17,571 bases of DNA from Candidatus Hikarchaeia archaeon HikBin4 (GCA_009889685.1 WTZT01000002.1:1-17571), one strand, 5' to 3'; positions 1 to 7,115 are shown, counted from the stretch's first letter. Numbers and translations: made by a program. Notes: generated by a model not told the origin, from the letters alone.

Positions 1-150
1 AAACATGACATTTCCATCCGTGTCTGTAGGATCTTCTATAGCAAGAGCAAGTGCGGCACTCTCAACAGCTTGCCGTCCAATAACCGGAGTCTTAATCCCA
101 GTTTTTCTACCAAGATCATCATCTAGGTCAACACATAGGATTAACAACAT
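1..150 (-). CDS. DUF373 family protein, N-terminal fragment
   Basis: Fifty codons are visible before the gene runs off the left edge. The N-terminus reads MLLILCVDLDDDLGRKTG, followed by TPVIGR and a segment ending in EDPTDTDGNVMF. This matches the opening of archaeal DUF373 proteins, which begin with a short hydrophobic strand, a run of aspartates and a conserved TPVxGR motif. Family members are usually membrane proteins of several hundred residues whose function is unknown. The ATG at 150 is the first start codon in frame that gives this N-terminus; no ATG, GTG or TTG lies just upstream in frame. The start overlaps the end of the restored upstream VOC frame by 10 bases, so the gene probably belongs to the same transcript as the genes to its right. 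The C-terminal part and its membrane segments lie outside the window. Confidence 0.75.
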   Translation of the reverse strand, partial: MLLILCVDLDDDLGRKTGIKTPVIGRQAVESAALALAIEDPTDTDGNVMF

Positions 151-432
151 GTCTTCATAATCGATCTCAGAGATGTTACGTTTTTGGGAACGTAAGCGTT
201 ATTTTTACCCGATTTTTGGGAAACAAATTCTGTCATAACATCTGTTAGGGAAGGCCTATCTTGAGGATCATCGAAATGGTATATTGAAAATACTTCGAAC
301 CAAAAACATGGCCCCAAATTCTTCCCTACTACTTGGTTTATTTATCCTTTTTAATTCTAGTATGTCTTCATAAAATTTCTTTGGCTCATCTATATTTTTC
401 ACTATCAAAGTAACTTCGTGAACTTCATTCAT
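141..432 (-). pseudogene. VOC (glyoxalase-like) family gene with an apparent one-base frameshift
   Basis: The ATG at 432-430 overlaps the TGA of the upstream thioredoxin-domain gene as ATGA, a typical coupled start. The protein starts MNEVHEVTLIVKNIDEPKKF and continues YEDILELKRI, a clear beta-alpha opening of the vicinal oxygen chelate fold. In the given frame it stops at 268 after only 54 residues. Removing one base from the run of five A at 302-306 restores a frame that reads GAMFWFEVFSIYHFDDPQDRP, fitting the third and fourth strands of a VOC module, and runs on to a TAA at 141-143 that overlaps the DUF373 start. The restored product is about 97 residues. Either the gene is a recent pseudogene or the base run was misassembled. 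VOC proteins are metal-dependent lyases, dioxygenases or resistance proteins; the substrate cannot be told here. Confidence 0.55.
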
Positions 433-2459
433 ATATTCTTAATCGGTGGCCACATTATGTCCGATTCTCTATTTGTTGGTTCCTCACAATGTAGATTTTC
501 ACACAGCCACCCTTTCCATTTGGAATCTCCTCTATTTTTTTGCCCGATAGGATTTCTACTTGAAAAAACCAACTGCATTTCACTAGCTTCTTGACGTAGG
601 CGAGAAACAAAATCTGGTTCTTCGCCATCATGGTGAAAAAACCATATCGACCATGGTTTGAATAGGTATTCACTAGAATTAAGCATTCCCCAATAATTTG
701 AGTTACTCAATTCTAGTGAAGAACTAATACTTTCTATCGATCCCATTGCCAATCTTATCCATAAATCTGAATTCTTATTATCGGGGAATATATTCCACAG
801 CGTAGAAAAAAGTGTAATTACAATAGAAGTCGAACTCGGAACTGCAGAATCCATCTCAGATCGCTGACGTATGGGGAGGTATCCATGATCTTTAGAAGTA
901 AACCAAAACCCTCCGTTTTCATCCACGAACATTTCAATAAGTTTTTCTGTAATCTTCAATGAACGCTTTATTTTTTCCCCATCATCCATCAGTATTCCCC
1001 AGTGAAGTAGCCCTAACGCTGCCCAAGCATAATCCTCGAGGAAACCCACTCCACCGTCGATTTCATTTCTCCAAGAACGTATGACAGATCCATCTTTCTT
1101 AGTAGAACGTTCCATTAGCCCTCTAGAAACACATTCCCCAATAAAAATTGCATTTTCATTTTTCATTTTAGAACAAGTTTCTAATAACATGCCATTCCAT
1201 GATGTTATGACTTTATTATCTTTCATGGGGCGTTTTCTTTTCAAACGTCCATTTAGCAATTTTTTACGAATTATTTCTTCACTTTCCATCTGAACAGAGT
1301 CATCTTCCACCCATGAAAGAACATTTTTTCCACTATTTTCAAAATTTCCTTTATCTCTGATTCCCCACTTATTAAATGCAAATTCTGAATCATCTACATC
1401 TAGAATTAGTTTCACATCTTCAGGAGTCCACAAGTAAAAAATACCTTCGCTTTCAATCCCCACAGGGTCAATAGAATCTGCATCTATAGTCGACCAAGCA
1501 CCACCTCTTGAATCTAACATCTCACGAACAATCCATTCCAGAGTTAGGTCAATTACTCTTTTTTTTGTTTCCAAGTTACCAATTTTTTCACGTAATGCCT
1601 GTGAATATATTTTCAATAAAAGGGCATTATCGTAAAGCATTTTCTCAAAATGTGGAACTGTCCATTTTTCATCCACACAATAACGGTGCCACCCACCGCC
1701 TATTTGATCAAACAACCCTCTATTTGCCATAGATTCTAGCGACCTTTCAATCATGACATCAGTCTCATCGGTTCTATTCCTAATCAATAACTCAAGTTCC
1801 ATTGGATGTGGGAATTTAGGTGCTTTATGGAAACCTCCATTTTCCACATCAAATGTAGAAAAAGAATGTTTAATTGAGTTTTTTGTTGCCATTTCAACAA
1901 CCTCTTGAATTCTCAATACTGAGTTGTGCATTTCATTTATATTTTCACTTAAATGCTTAATCAATTCCATAGACCCCGATGATATTTCTTGTCTATCATT
2001 ATTCCATATATCTGCCATTGCAAGTAGAATCTGATCCCATGAAATCAGCCCAAACCTTGGATCTTTTGGAAAATAGGTCCCTATGTAAAATGGTCTCAAA
2101 GTATGAGGGTCAACAAATGCATTTAAAGGCCACCCACCCCCTCCAGTCAAAGCCTGACAAGCTTTCATAAAAAAAGAATCGACATCAGGATGTTCTTCCC
2201 GATCTACTTTGACACAAACAAAGTTATCATTCATGATAGACGCGATATCTTGGTCTTCAAATGATTCCTTTCTCATAACATGACACCAATGGCATGCAGA
2301 ATACCCTATAGAAACTATCATCGGTTTATCGAGTTCCCTAGCCATCTCAATAGATTTTAAATTCCAAGGTTGCCATTCAACAGGATTATCTGAATGTTGC
2401 AATAGGTAGGGAGATGTAGTACATTCACTCAACCTGTTAGGGATCTCAGTGATAACCAT
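429..2459 (-). CDS. Thioredoxin-domain DUF255 protein (YyaL/SPATA20-like)
   Basis: This 676-residue protein has the hallmarks of the DUF255/YyaL family. Near the N-terminus are NRLSECTTSPYLLQHSDNPV, then a thioredoxin-like fold with the motif SACHWCH at about residues 54-60, and a following GGGGWPLNAFVDP stretch typical of the family. The remaining roughly 500 residues match the alpha/alpha-toroid region related to six-hairpin glycosidases, including GGGWHRYCVDEKW and VPHFEKMLYDNA near the middle. The family is widespread in bacteria, archaea and eukaryotes (human SPATA20); a redox role is suggested by the CxxC motif but the substrate is unknown. No signal peptide is seen, so it should be cytosolic. 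The start at 2459 gives the expected N-terminus. The gene is first in a minus-strand set and its stop is coupled to the VOC gene. It diverges from the TRAM gene. Confidence 0.9.
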   Translation of the reverse strand: MVITEIPNRLSECTTSPYLLQHSDNPVEWQPWNLKSIEMARELDKPMIVSIGYSACHWCHVMRKESFEDQDIASIMNDNFVCVKVDREEHPDVDSFFMKACQALTGGGGWPLNAFVDPHTLRPFYIGTYFPKDPRFGLISWDQILLAMADIWNNDRQEISSGSMELIKHLSENINEMHNSVLRIQEVVEMATKNSIKHSFSTFDVENGGFHKAPKFPHPMELELLIRNRTDETDVMIERSLESMANRGLFDQIGGGWHRYCVDEKWTVPHFEKMLYDNALLLKIYSQALREKIGNLETKKRVIDLTLEWIVREMLDSRGGAWSTIDADSIDPVGIESEGIFYLWTPEDVKLILDVDDSEFAFNKWGIRDKGNFENSGKNVLSWVEDDSVQMESEEIIRKKLLNGRLKRKRPMKDNKVITSWNGMLLETCSKMKNENAIFIGECVSRGLMERSTKKDGSVIRSWRNEIDGGVGFLEDYAWAALGLLHWGILMDDGEKIKRSLKITEKLIEMFVDENGGFWFTSKDHGYLPIRQRSEMDSAVPSSTSIVITLFSTLWNIFPDNKNSDLWIRLAMGSIESISSSLELSNSNYWGMLNSSEYLFKPWSIWFFHHDGEEPDFVSRLRQEASEMQLVFSSRNPIGQKNRGDSKWKGWLCENLHCEEPTNRESDIMWPPIKNI

Positions 2460-2593
2460 TATCTTGTGCTATCCATTCATTTGCAAAAAGTGTTTAGCTT
2501 TAACCGTCATCTTTTCACCATGGATTGCATTTGCGTATCAAGCCAACATCGAATTTGGAATGTTCCCTTTCCAGAACTCCGTAAAAAGAAAGC

Positions 2594-2600
2594 GTTTAGG
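2594..2600 (+). promoter_or_regulatory. Probable TATA element of the TRAM-protein gene
   Basis: GTTTAGG preceded by a purine-rich stretch is centred about 26 bases before the ATG at 2623. This spacing suits a leaderless transcript and supports the internal ATG over the longer open frame from 2449. Confidence 0.4.
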
Positions 2601-2622
2601 CAGCAGAATAACTACACCCCGC

Positions 2623-3066
2623 ATGCCGAATTGTCCTCTTGAGGCACAATGCCCTAGTTTCTCTGAGCGATTTCAAGGTTTAGGATGTCAATTTTATACA
2701 AAACGGAGCGGAATGGAATGGTGCAATCACTACAGCCTCCCCATCCGTGAATTAAAACAACAACCCGTCAAAATAGGTGAAGAAGTTGTAGTCACTGTCA
2801 CTGACATACACGAAAGTGGAGCCGGGGTTGGACACACTGAAGACGGTTTTGTTATTTTCGTTGATGGTGTTTTGCCAGACGCCAGATCTCTCGTAAAAAT
2901 CACTAGTGTGAAAGCCAACCATGCTCGTGCAGAAGAACTAGAACGCTTACCCTTGATTGTTGAGGAGATCGAGGAACCTACCGTTCCCGAAAGGCCTCCT
3001 GCAAAAAAATCATCTAAACCATCCCGACCAAACCTTGGTAGTCGGGAGGATTTCTGGGGATCTTAA
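2623..3066 (+). CDS. TRAM-domain protein with N-terminal four-cysteine segment
   Basis: The 147-residue protein has two parts. Residues 1-40 carry four cysteines (C4, C10, C22, C34) in a segment starting MPNCPLEAQCPSFSERFQG and ending GMEWCNHYS, which looks like a small metal-binding knuckle. Residues about 45-108 form a TRAM domain, with EEVVVTVTDIHESGAGVG and GFVIFVDGVLPDAR, a nucleic-acid-binding beta-barrel found in RNA methyltransferases and in stand-alone archaeal proteins. The C-terminal tail is rich in Glu, Pro and Lys and ends in GSREDFWGS. Small TRAM proteins in archaea are thought to act as RNA chaperones; that role here is inference from the family. The frame is open from 2449, but that extension overlaps the divergent gene's start and the promoter, and haloarchaeal homologues as I know them begin at the MPxCP motif, so 2623 is chosen. 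Confidence 0.85.
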   Translation: MPNCPLEAQCPSFSERFQGLGCQFYTKRSGMEWCNHYSLPIRELKQQPVKIGEEVVVTVTDIHESGAGVGHTEDGFVIFVDGVLPDARSLVKITSVKANHARAEELERLPLIVEEIEEPTVPERPPAKKSSKPSRPNLGSREDFWGS

Positions 3067-3137
3067 CTCTTTTAATTTCACTTTCACTCAACTTGGGAAG
3101 TATTATTAAACTCTCACACAAAGACTATACTATCTCC

Positions 3138-3145
3138 TATTAAAA
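3138..3145 (+). promoter_or_regulatory. Probable TATA element of the rpa operon
   Basis: TATTAAAA is centred about 26 bases before the ATG at 3168. The spacing suggests transcription starts at or very near that ATG, which favours 3168 over the GTG at 3159. Confidence 0.5.
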
Positions 3146-3167
3146 AAACGCGGAGATTGTGATAAAT

Positions 3168-4094
3168 ATGATTGATTTACGTAAGAAAGCGGAAGAATTA
3201 CATGATAGGCATTCAGATACATTTCAAATTGGAATAGATGAAATAGAGACACAATTACGCACTCTCGTAGAGGGATATAGCGTTCCTCTAGAAGAGGCCA
3301 TTCGGAGCGTTGTTAATCGAAATACACCAGAATACAAAAGTTCCACTACATCTGCCAATAAACCCAATTCTCAGGTTAAAGTCGCGGATATCAATTCATC
3401 TGGACAATGGATAGACCTTCAAATCAAGATAGTCGATCTTTGGGATCCCACCAGCGATTCTATCGATCAAGTTGGTTTGGCCGGGGATGAAACTGGGACG
3501 ATTAAATTTACCAAATGGTCTAAATCCAATCTACCAACCCTTGAGACCAATGAGAATTACCTTCTAAAAAATGTTGTAACTGATGAATGGGGCGGCCGAT
3601 TTTCCATAAAACTCAACCGAACAACAATAATAGAACCATTGAACAAAGACATCGAAATTGGGGATGGCTCAACTTCCATTGAAGGAGCACTTGTAGACAT
3701 CCAATCTGGAAGTGGACTAATCAAACGATGCACAACCGATTCTTGCACACGTGTTCTTCAAAATGGTACCTGTGCAGAACACGGAGAAGTAGATGGAAAA
3801 TACGATTTACGCCTAAAAGGTGTAATAGACGATGGAATCAATGTATTTGAAGTTATACTGAATGAACAAACCACTGAGTTTCTCACTGGCATCAACCTCG
3901 CCGAAGCTGAGGCAATGGCAACAGAAGCTGTTGATACGGGCGTAGTTCTTACAAAAATGCGTAACATGCTCATCGGAAAATATTACAAAATCCAAGGATC
4001 AAAATTCAGTAGATACTTAATCGCAAATGAAGCACAACCCCTCTCGGAGCCAATTGATACGGATTCAATATTGATTCAAGCGAGGTCGATCTAA
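3168..4094 (+). CDS. rpa3: Single-stranded DNA-binding protein, replication factor A (Rpa3-type)
   Basis: This 308-residue protein matches haloarchaeal Rpa3-type replication protein A. The N-terminal region (about 1-65) is helical; an OB-fold follows with VKVADINSSGQWIDLQIKIV and WDPTSDS, then GDETGTIKFTKW. A second domain contains a putative zinc site, C188, C193, C202 and H205 (CTTDSC...GTCAEH). RPA coats single-stranded DNA during replication and repair. The gene overlaps rpap3 by one base (TAATG), so the two are probably cotranslated, as in Haloferax where Rpa3 and Rpap3 form a complex. The start is uncertain: the frame is open from a GTG at 3159, but the ATG at 3168 gives MIDLRKKAEELHDRHSD, resembling homologues, and sits at the right distance from the TATA element. 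The single chosen start changes only three residues. Confidence 0.9.
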   Translation: MIDLRKKAEELHDRHSDTFQIGIDEIETQLRTLVEGYSVPLEEAIRSVVNRNTPEYKSSTTSANKPNSQVKVADINSSGQWIDLQIKIVDLWDPTSDSIDQVGLAGDETGTIKFTKWSKSNLPTLETNENYLLKNVVTDEWGGRFSIKLNRTTIIEPLNKDIEIGDGSTSIEGALVDIQSGSGLIKRCTTDSCTRVLQNGTCAEHGEVDGKYDLRLKGVIDDGINVFEVILNEQTTEFLTGINLAEAEAMATEAVDTGVVLTKMRNMLIGKYYKIQGSKFSRYLIANEAQPLSEPIDTDSILIQARSI

Positions 4095-4666
4095 TGAGTG
4101 TTTCTGTTTCTCGTGAAGTTGCCCGGAGAGTTTTTGCAAACGAATTCAATGTAGCAACTCATACTTTCAAAGAATCTGAAGATGAACGTGCTCCAAATTA
4201 TATTTTATTTCCAACAGGAATACGTGCAAATCGCGTTTTTATCGTTGGCACATTAACCCAACTAGACAACATAGGAAATGATTCTGAATGGTGGCATGGT
4301 CGCATATCAGACCCCACTGGGATCTTCCATATTTACTCTGGGCAATACCAACCCAACTCTACAAGTGTCCTCCGAAAACTAGATCCTCCCACATATGTTG
4401 CTGTGACCGGAAAACCCAACATCTATTCCAGAGAGGACGACGGATTAACTGTATCCATTCGACCCGAATCTGTAACGGAAGTAGATTCTTTGACTAGAGC
4501 CCGTTGGGTTGCCGAAACAGCAATACAGACATTAGAACGCATCTCTTCTTTCAGAGAAAACCCCACTCAATATGCAGAAAAAGCAAAAACACATTATGGA
4601 GAGGATTTAACGACCCACCACGACGCCGCTTTACTAGCATTAGAAAGTTTGACAGAACCTTTGTAG
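4094..4666 (+). CDS. rpap3: RPA-associated protein Rpap3 (COG3390-type OB-fold protein)
   Basis: The 190-residue product begins MSVSVSREVARRVFANEFN, the opening shared by haloarchaeal RPA-associated proteins, and has the family's central PNYILFPTGIRANRVFIVGT and EWWHGRISDPTGIFHIYSGQ segments, which form an OB-fold. A helical C-terminal part follows from about residue 135. In Haloferax volcanii the equivalent protein is encoded with rpa3 and binds its product; the same job is inferred here from the one-base gene overlap. It should act in the cytoplasm on single-stranded DNA. No further gene follows in the operon at close range; the next plus-strand gene has its own promoter. Confidence 0.88.
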   Translation: MSVSVSREVARRVFANEFNVATHTFKESEDERAPNYILFPTGIRANRVFIVGTLTQLDNIGNDSEWWHGRISDPTGIFHIYSGQYQPNSTSVLRKLDPPTYVAVTGKPNIYSREDDGLTVSIRPESVTEVDSLTRARWVAETAIQTLERISSFRENPTQYAEKAKTHYGEDLTTHHDAALLALESLTEPL

Positions 4667-4673
4667 CTCCTCT

Positions 4674-4713
4674 GTCTGACGCAGGGTGGGTCTGACGCAG
4701 GGTGGGTCTGACG
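4674..4713 (+). repeat. Tandem repeat of a 16-bp unit, two and a half copies
   Basis: The unit GTCTGACGCAGGGTGG occurs exactly at 4674-4689 and again at 4690-4705, followed by the first eight bases (GTCTGACG) at 4706-4713. The array begins just after the rpap3 stop and ends directly against the BRE/TATA region of the next gene. The core TCTGACG also recurs twice within that gene at 4923-4929 and 4933-4939. It is either an upstream regulator-binding array or a simple local duplication. Confidence 0.85.
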
Positions 4714-4718
4714 AACAA

Positions 4719-4725
4719 TTAAATA
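4719..4725 (+). promoter_or_regulatory. TATA element of the ribbon-helix-helix gene
   Basis: TTAAATA preceded by the purine-rich ACGAACAA (BRE-like) is centred about 28 bases before the ATG at 4750. It indicates a separate, leaderless transcript rather than readthrough from rpap3 alone. Confidence 0.6.
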
Positions 4726-4749
4726 GTTGGAGGCCTAGTCTCATCCACT

Positions 4750-5145
4750 ATGAGAAAAACAAACAAAAACAAGACCATATCTTTCCGTGTCAATGAACAG
4801 ACGTTCGAATCTCTTCAACACATAGCGAAAGAAAATGGAATGTCTCTATCTACGGTCTTCCGTGATTATGTTAGAATGTTCGTAGAACGAAAGGGTCAGG
4901 TTAGAGTTGTCCCCGAGGATCCTCTGACGGATTCTGACGCTGGGTTCCCCCCTAGAGTCGAAGTCCCAACGAGCTTTCTCCGCGATCACGAACGCCTTGA
5001 GTTAGAAGCAGGACACCTACGAGAACAGCTCGCCGAGTACAAGCGATATATATCTGCTCTACGAGAGCGAGAAGAAGAATCTGAAGTTATTTTTCTCGAA
5101 GACATAGATGCAGAAAGTGACGCTATTGATTCTTGGAGTCTCTGA
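4750..5145 (+). CDS. Ribbon-helix-helix (CopG-like) protein with C-terminal coiled coil
   Basis: The 131-residue protein begins with a basic arm and a strand KTISFRVNE (about 8-16), followed by two helices (about 17-29 and 32-47), the pattern of a ribbon-helix-helix DNA-binding domain. A Pro-rich linker leads to VPTSFLRDHERLELEAGHLR and a charged heptad-like helix to about residue 112, a likely coiled coil for self-association. The tail is acidic and ends DSWSL. Such proteins usually act as dimeric repressors or as DNA organisers; the target is not known. The gene has its own TATA element and a tandem repeat immediately upstream, which could be its own binding site (inference). It sits after rpa3-rpap3 and converges with the next gene, with five bases between the stops. 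It might instead be the antitoxin-like half of a pair, but no toxin gene is beside it. Confidence 0.8.
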   Translation: MRKTNKNKTISFRVNEQTFESLQHIAKENGMSLSTVFRDYVRMFVERKGQVRVVPEDPLTDSDAGFPPRVEVPTSFLRDHERLELEAGHLREQLAEYKRYISALREREEESEVIFLEDIDAESDAIDSWSL

Positions 5146-5150
5146 TTTTC

Positions 5151-5600
5151 CTATACCAACAAATTTTTAGCTGTTCTAACTTTTTCTCTCATTTTTCTAT
5201 TTTCTTTCGTTTCTGCAATAGCTTCTAAAACTTCTAATGTTCTAATAGAATCATCTAGAAACGAGACAATATCTGCTGGATATGAATATACCATGTATTC
5301 TTTTCCCATCCTGTCTACAATTTGTTCTGGAGATTTTCCCTCCCCCCTTACTTTGAGTATGTATTCCATAAACTTTTTTTCTGGATGCTCGCAATACGGA
5401 TTTGATTCACAATTACAATCCAAAAAATCTTTTGCAAATGCGTATATGCACGCACGAAAAGATTCATCTATTTTTTCAATTTCTCCTGTAAAAAGAAGAT
5501 CAAGAGTCGCCCCACTAAATACTTTTTTTGGCATCCTGACACCCATCTGTGCACATATCTGCGAATGATTCTTGAGATAAATTCGTTCTGTAATCGACAC
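5151..5600 (-). CDS. Small Cys-rich conserved protein, DUF5814-like
   Basis: From the GTG at 5600 the product is 149 residues and starts with SITERIYLKNHSQ after the initiator. It contains MPKKVFSGATLDLLF, then DFLDCNCESNPYCEHPEKKF, a cluster of three Cys and one His that may bind zinc, and a helical C-terminal half with MGKEYMVYSYPADIVSFLDD. I recall small haloarchaeal proteins, probably those labelled DUF5814, with this same layout; the family name is from memory and not certain. No function is known to me. The frame stays open to an ATG at 5672, which would add 24 residues, but that start would reach into the region likely holding the tRNA promoter, and homologues as I recall them begin at the (A/S)ITxxIYxKNH motif. 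The gene diverges from tRNA-His and converges with the ribbon-helix-helix gene. Confidence 0.7.
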   Translation of the reverse strand: MSITERIYLKNHSQICAQMGVRMPKKVFSGATLDLLFTGEIEKIDESFRACIYAFAKDFLDCNCESNPYCEHPEKKFMEYILKVRGEGKSPEQIVDRMGKEYMVYSYPADIVSFLDDSIRTLEVLEAIAETKENRKMREKVRTAKNLLV

Positions 5601-5686
5601 TTCTATTATTTTACCGCTCTCCGTGTTAATAAAATCTCCCTCAGAGTCGTAACGTATTTCCACCACGATCAAGTACTCTGATCCGT

Positions 5687-5759
5687 GTCCGGGTTAGGGT
5701 AGTGGTTATCCTTCCGGCTTGTGGAGCCCGAGACGCGGGTTCAATTCTCGCACCCGGAC
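5687..5759 (+). tRNA. tRNA-His (anticodon GTG), G-1 encoded
   Basis: The sequence folds as a tRNA. G-1 at 5687 pairs with C73 at 5759, the histidine identity element. The acceptor stem TCCGGGT pairs with ACCCGGA. The D arm is GGGTAGTGGTTATCCT. The anticodon loop TTGTGGA carries GTG. The T arm is GCGGG-TTCAATT-CTCGC with one G-T pair. The anticodon stem CCGGC/GCCCG has one C-C mismatch at positions 28-42. There is no intron and no encoded CCA. A T-rich stretch follows at 5760-5775 and may stop transcription. Confidence 0.93.
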
Positions 5760-5835
5760 TTTCTTTAATTTATTTAGTAACTAGATTTAGTTATCAAGAC
5801 TTACAATTAGACTCTCTATAGTTTTTAAACAAGGG

Positions 5836-5843
5836 TTTAAATT
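5836..5843 (+). promoter_or_regulatory. TATA element of glyA
   Basis: TTTAAATT lies after AAGGG and is centred about 29 bases before the ATG at 5868, fitting a leaderless or very short leader. A second AT-rich block, TTTTTAAAC, lies at 5822-5830. Confidence 0.5.
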
Positions 5844-5867
5844 CTATCACATCTTCAAACAAACCCA

Positions 5868-7115
5868 ATGGACCAACCACATATTCATGCATCAGACCCT
5901 CTCGTTGCAGAACTATTAAACGCAGAACTAGAACGCCAACGAAATACGTTGTCAATGATAGCTAGTGAAAATCACGTTTCACAAGCAGTCTTAGAAGCTC
6001 AAGGATGCATTTTAACAAATAAATATGCAGAAGGATATCCCGGAGCTAGATATTATGGTGGATGCGAACACGTTGATCAACTAGAACAATTGGCCATCGA
6101 CCGAGCCAAAAAAATTTGGGGCGCTGAACATGTTAATGTACAACCACACTCTGGGACCCAAGCCAACATGGGTGTGTATTTCGCCGTACTAAGTCCTGGA
6201 GATAAAATCCTGTCTATGTCTTTGACACATGGTGGCCATCTTAGCCACGGGCACCCTGCAAATTTTTCCGGACGTTTCTATGATATTCAACATTATGAAG
6301 TAGACTCATCAACAGGTTATATAGACTATGAGTCTATGGAAGAAATTGCAAAAAATTTCAAACCCGATATAATTGTATCTGGTTTTTCTGCTTACCCTCG
6401 AATCGTCGAATGGGACCGGTTTCAAGAAATAGCGCATGATGTTGGTGCGTACCATCTAGCCGATATGGCACATATAACCGGACTCATCGCCGGAGGACAG
6501 CACCCCAACCCCATCAAACACGCAGATTTTGTAACTGGGTCTACTCATAAAACTATTCGTTCAGGCCGTGGAGGGCTCATATTGTGCAGCGAAGAACATG
6601 CCACTAAAATAGATTCTGCAGTCATGCCGGGAATGCAAGGGGGACCACTTTTACATAATATAGTGGGAAAAGCGGTTGGTTTTGGAGAAGCACTCACTCC
6701 AGAATTTTCTAACTATGCCACCCAAACAGTCAAAAACGCACAAGCTCTCGGAAAATCACTTCAAAACGGTGGATTAAAATTGGTTTCTGACGGCACCGAT
6801 ACTCATTTAGTTTTGGTCGATCTACGGAATTCCCATCCAGATCTCACTGGAAAAGAAGTTCAAAATAATCTAGAATCTGTCGGTATAGTTCTCAATGCTA
6901 ATACGGTTCCTGGAGAAACTCGATCTCCTTTCTTAGCTAGTGGCATTCGAGCCGGAACGCCCGCACTGACCACTCGTGGTTTTACAGAAGAAGATTGTAC
7001 GGTCATAGGCAACCTCATTATTCAAATGATCAACAACCCAGACGATACTTCCATGCAACTTTCTGTTTCAAAAGAAGTTGAATCACTCTGTAAAAATCAC
7101 CCTCTCTACACTTAA
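5868..7115 (+). CDS. glyA: Serine hydroxymethyltransferase
   Basis: The 415-residue protein is a full-length PLP-dependent SHMT, which interconverts serine and glycine while loading or unloading a one-carbon unit on the folate (or pterin) carrier. Family motifs are present: IASENHVSQAVLEAQG near residue 31, NKYAEGYPGARYYGG near 51, VQPHSGTQANMGVYFA near 91, D199 and H202 for cofactor binding (HLADMAHITGLIAGG), and the Schiff-base lysine K228 in TGSTHKTIRSGRGG. Later segments MPGMQGGPLLHNI and SGIRAGTPALTTRG are also typical. It should be a cytosolic dimer. The gene is followed by folD on the same strand with a 71-base gap, so the two may form a one-carbon unit. The start is supported by a TATA element upstream. 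Confidence 0.97.
   Translation: MDQPHIHASDPLVAELLNAELERQRNTLSMIASENHVSQAVLEAQGCILTNKYAEGYPGARYYGGCEHVDQLEQLAIDRAKKIWGAEHVNVQPHSGTQANMGVYFAVLSPGDKILSMSLTHGGHLSHGHPANFSGRFYDIQHYEVDSSTGYIDYESMEEIAKNFKPDIIVSGFSAYPRIVEWDRFQEIAHDVGAYHLADMAHITGLIAGGQHPNPIKHADFVTGSTHKTIRSGRGGLILCSEEHATKIDSAVMPGMQGGPLLHNIVGKAVGFGEALTPEFSNYATQTVKNAQALGKSLQNGGLKLVSDGTDTHLVLVDLRNSHPDLTGKEVQNNLESVGIVLNANTVPGETRSPFLASGIRAGTPALTTRGFTEEDCTVIGNLIIQMINNPDDTSMQLSVSKEVESLCKNHPLYT

Noticed and set aside
181..222. Direct repeat TTTTTGGGAA at 181-190 and 213-222, 32 bases apart, resembling an operator
   Set aside because: Both copies fall inside the restored VOC reading frame on the minus strand, so a coding explanation is enough.
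2449..2622. N-terminal extension of the TRAM-protein frame that looks like a signal peptide (hydrophobic stretch ending FSPWIAFAY)
   Set aside because: It overlaps the start of the divergent thioredoxin-domain gene and the probable promoters of both genes, and the family N-terminus begins at the MPNCP motif at 2623.
4750..5600. Ribbon-helix-helix gene and its convergent neighbour as a toxin-antitoxin pair
   Set aside because: The genes are convergent rather than in one operon, and the neighbour looks like a conserved haloarchaeal protein with no toxin motif.
5687..5759. Possible tRNA intron or attachment site for an integrated element at tRNA-His
   Set aside because: The tRNA is continuous, no repeat of its 3' end was seen nearby, and the flanking genes are core genes with no integrase.
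5778..5793. Inverted repeat TAACTA-GATT-TAGTTA between tRNA-His and glyA
   Set aside because: Only six AT-rich base pairs in an AT-rich spacer; expected by chance and too weak for a stable hairpin.
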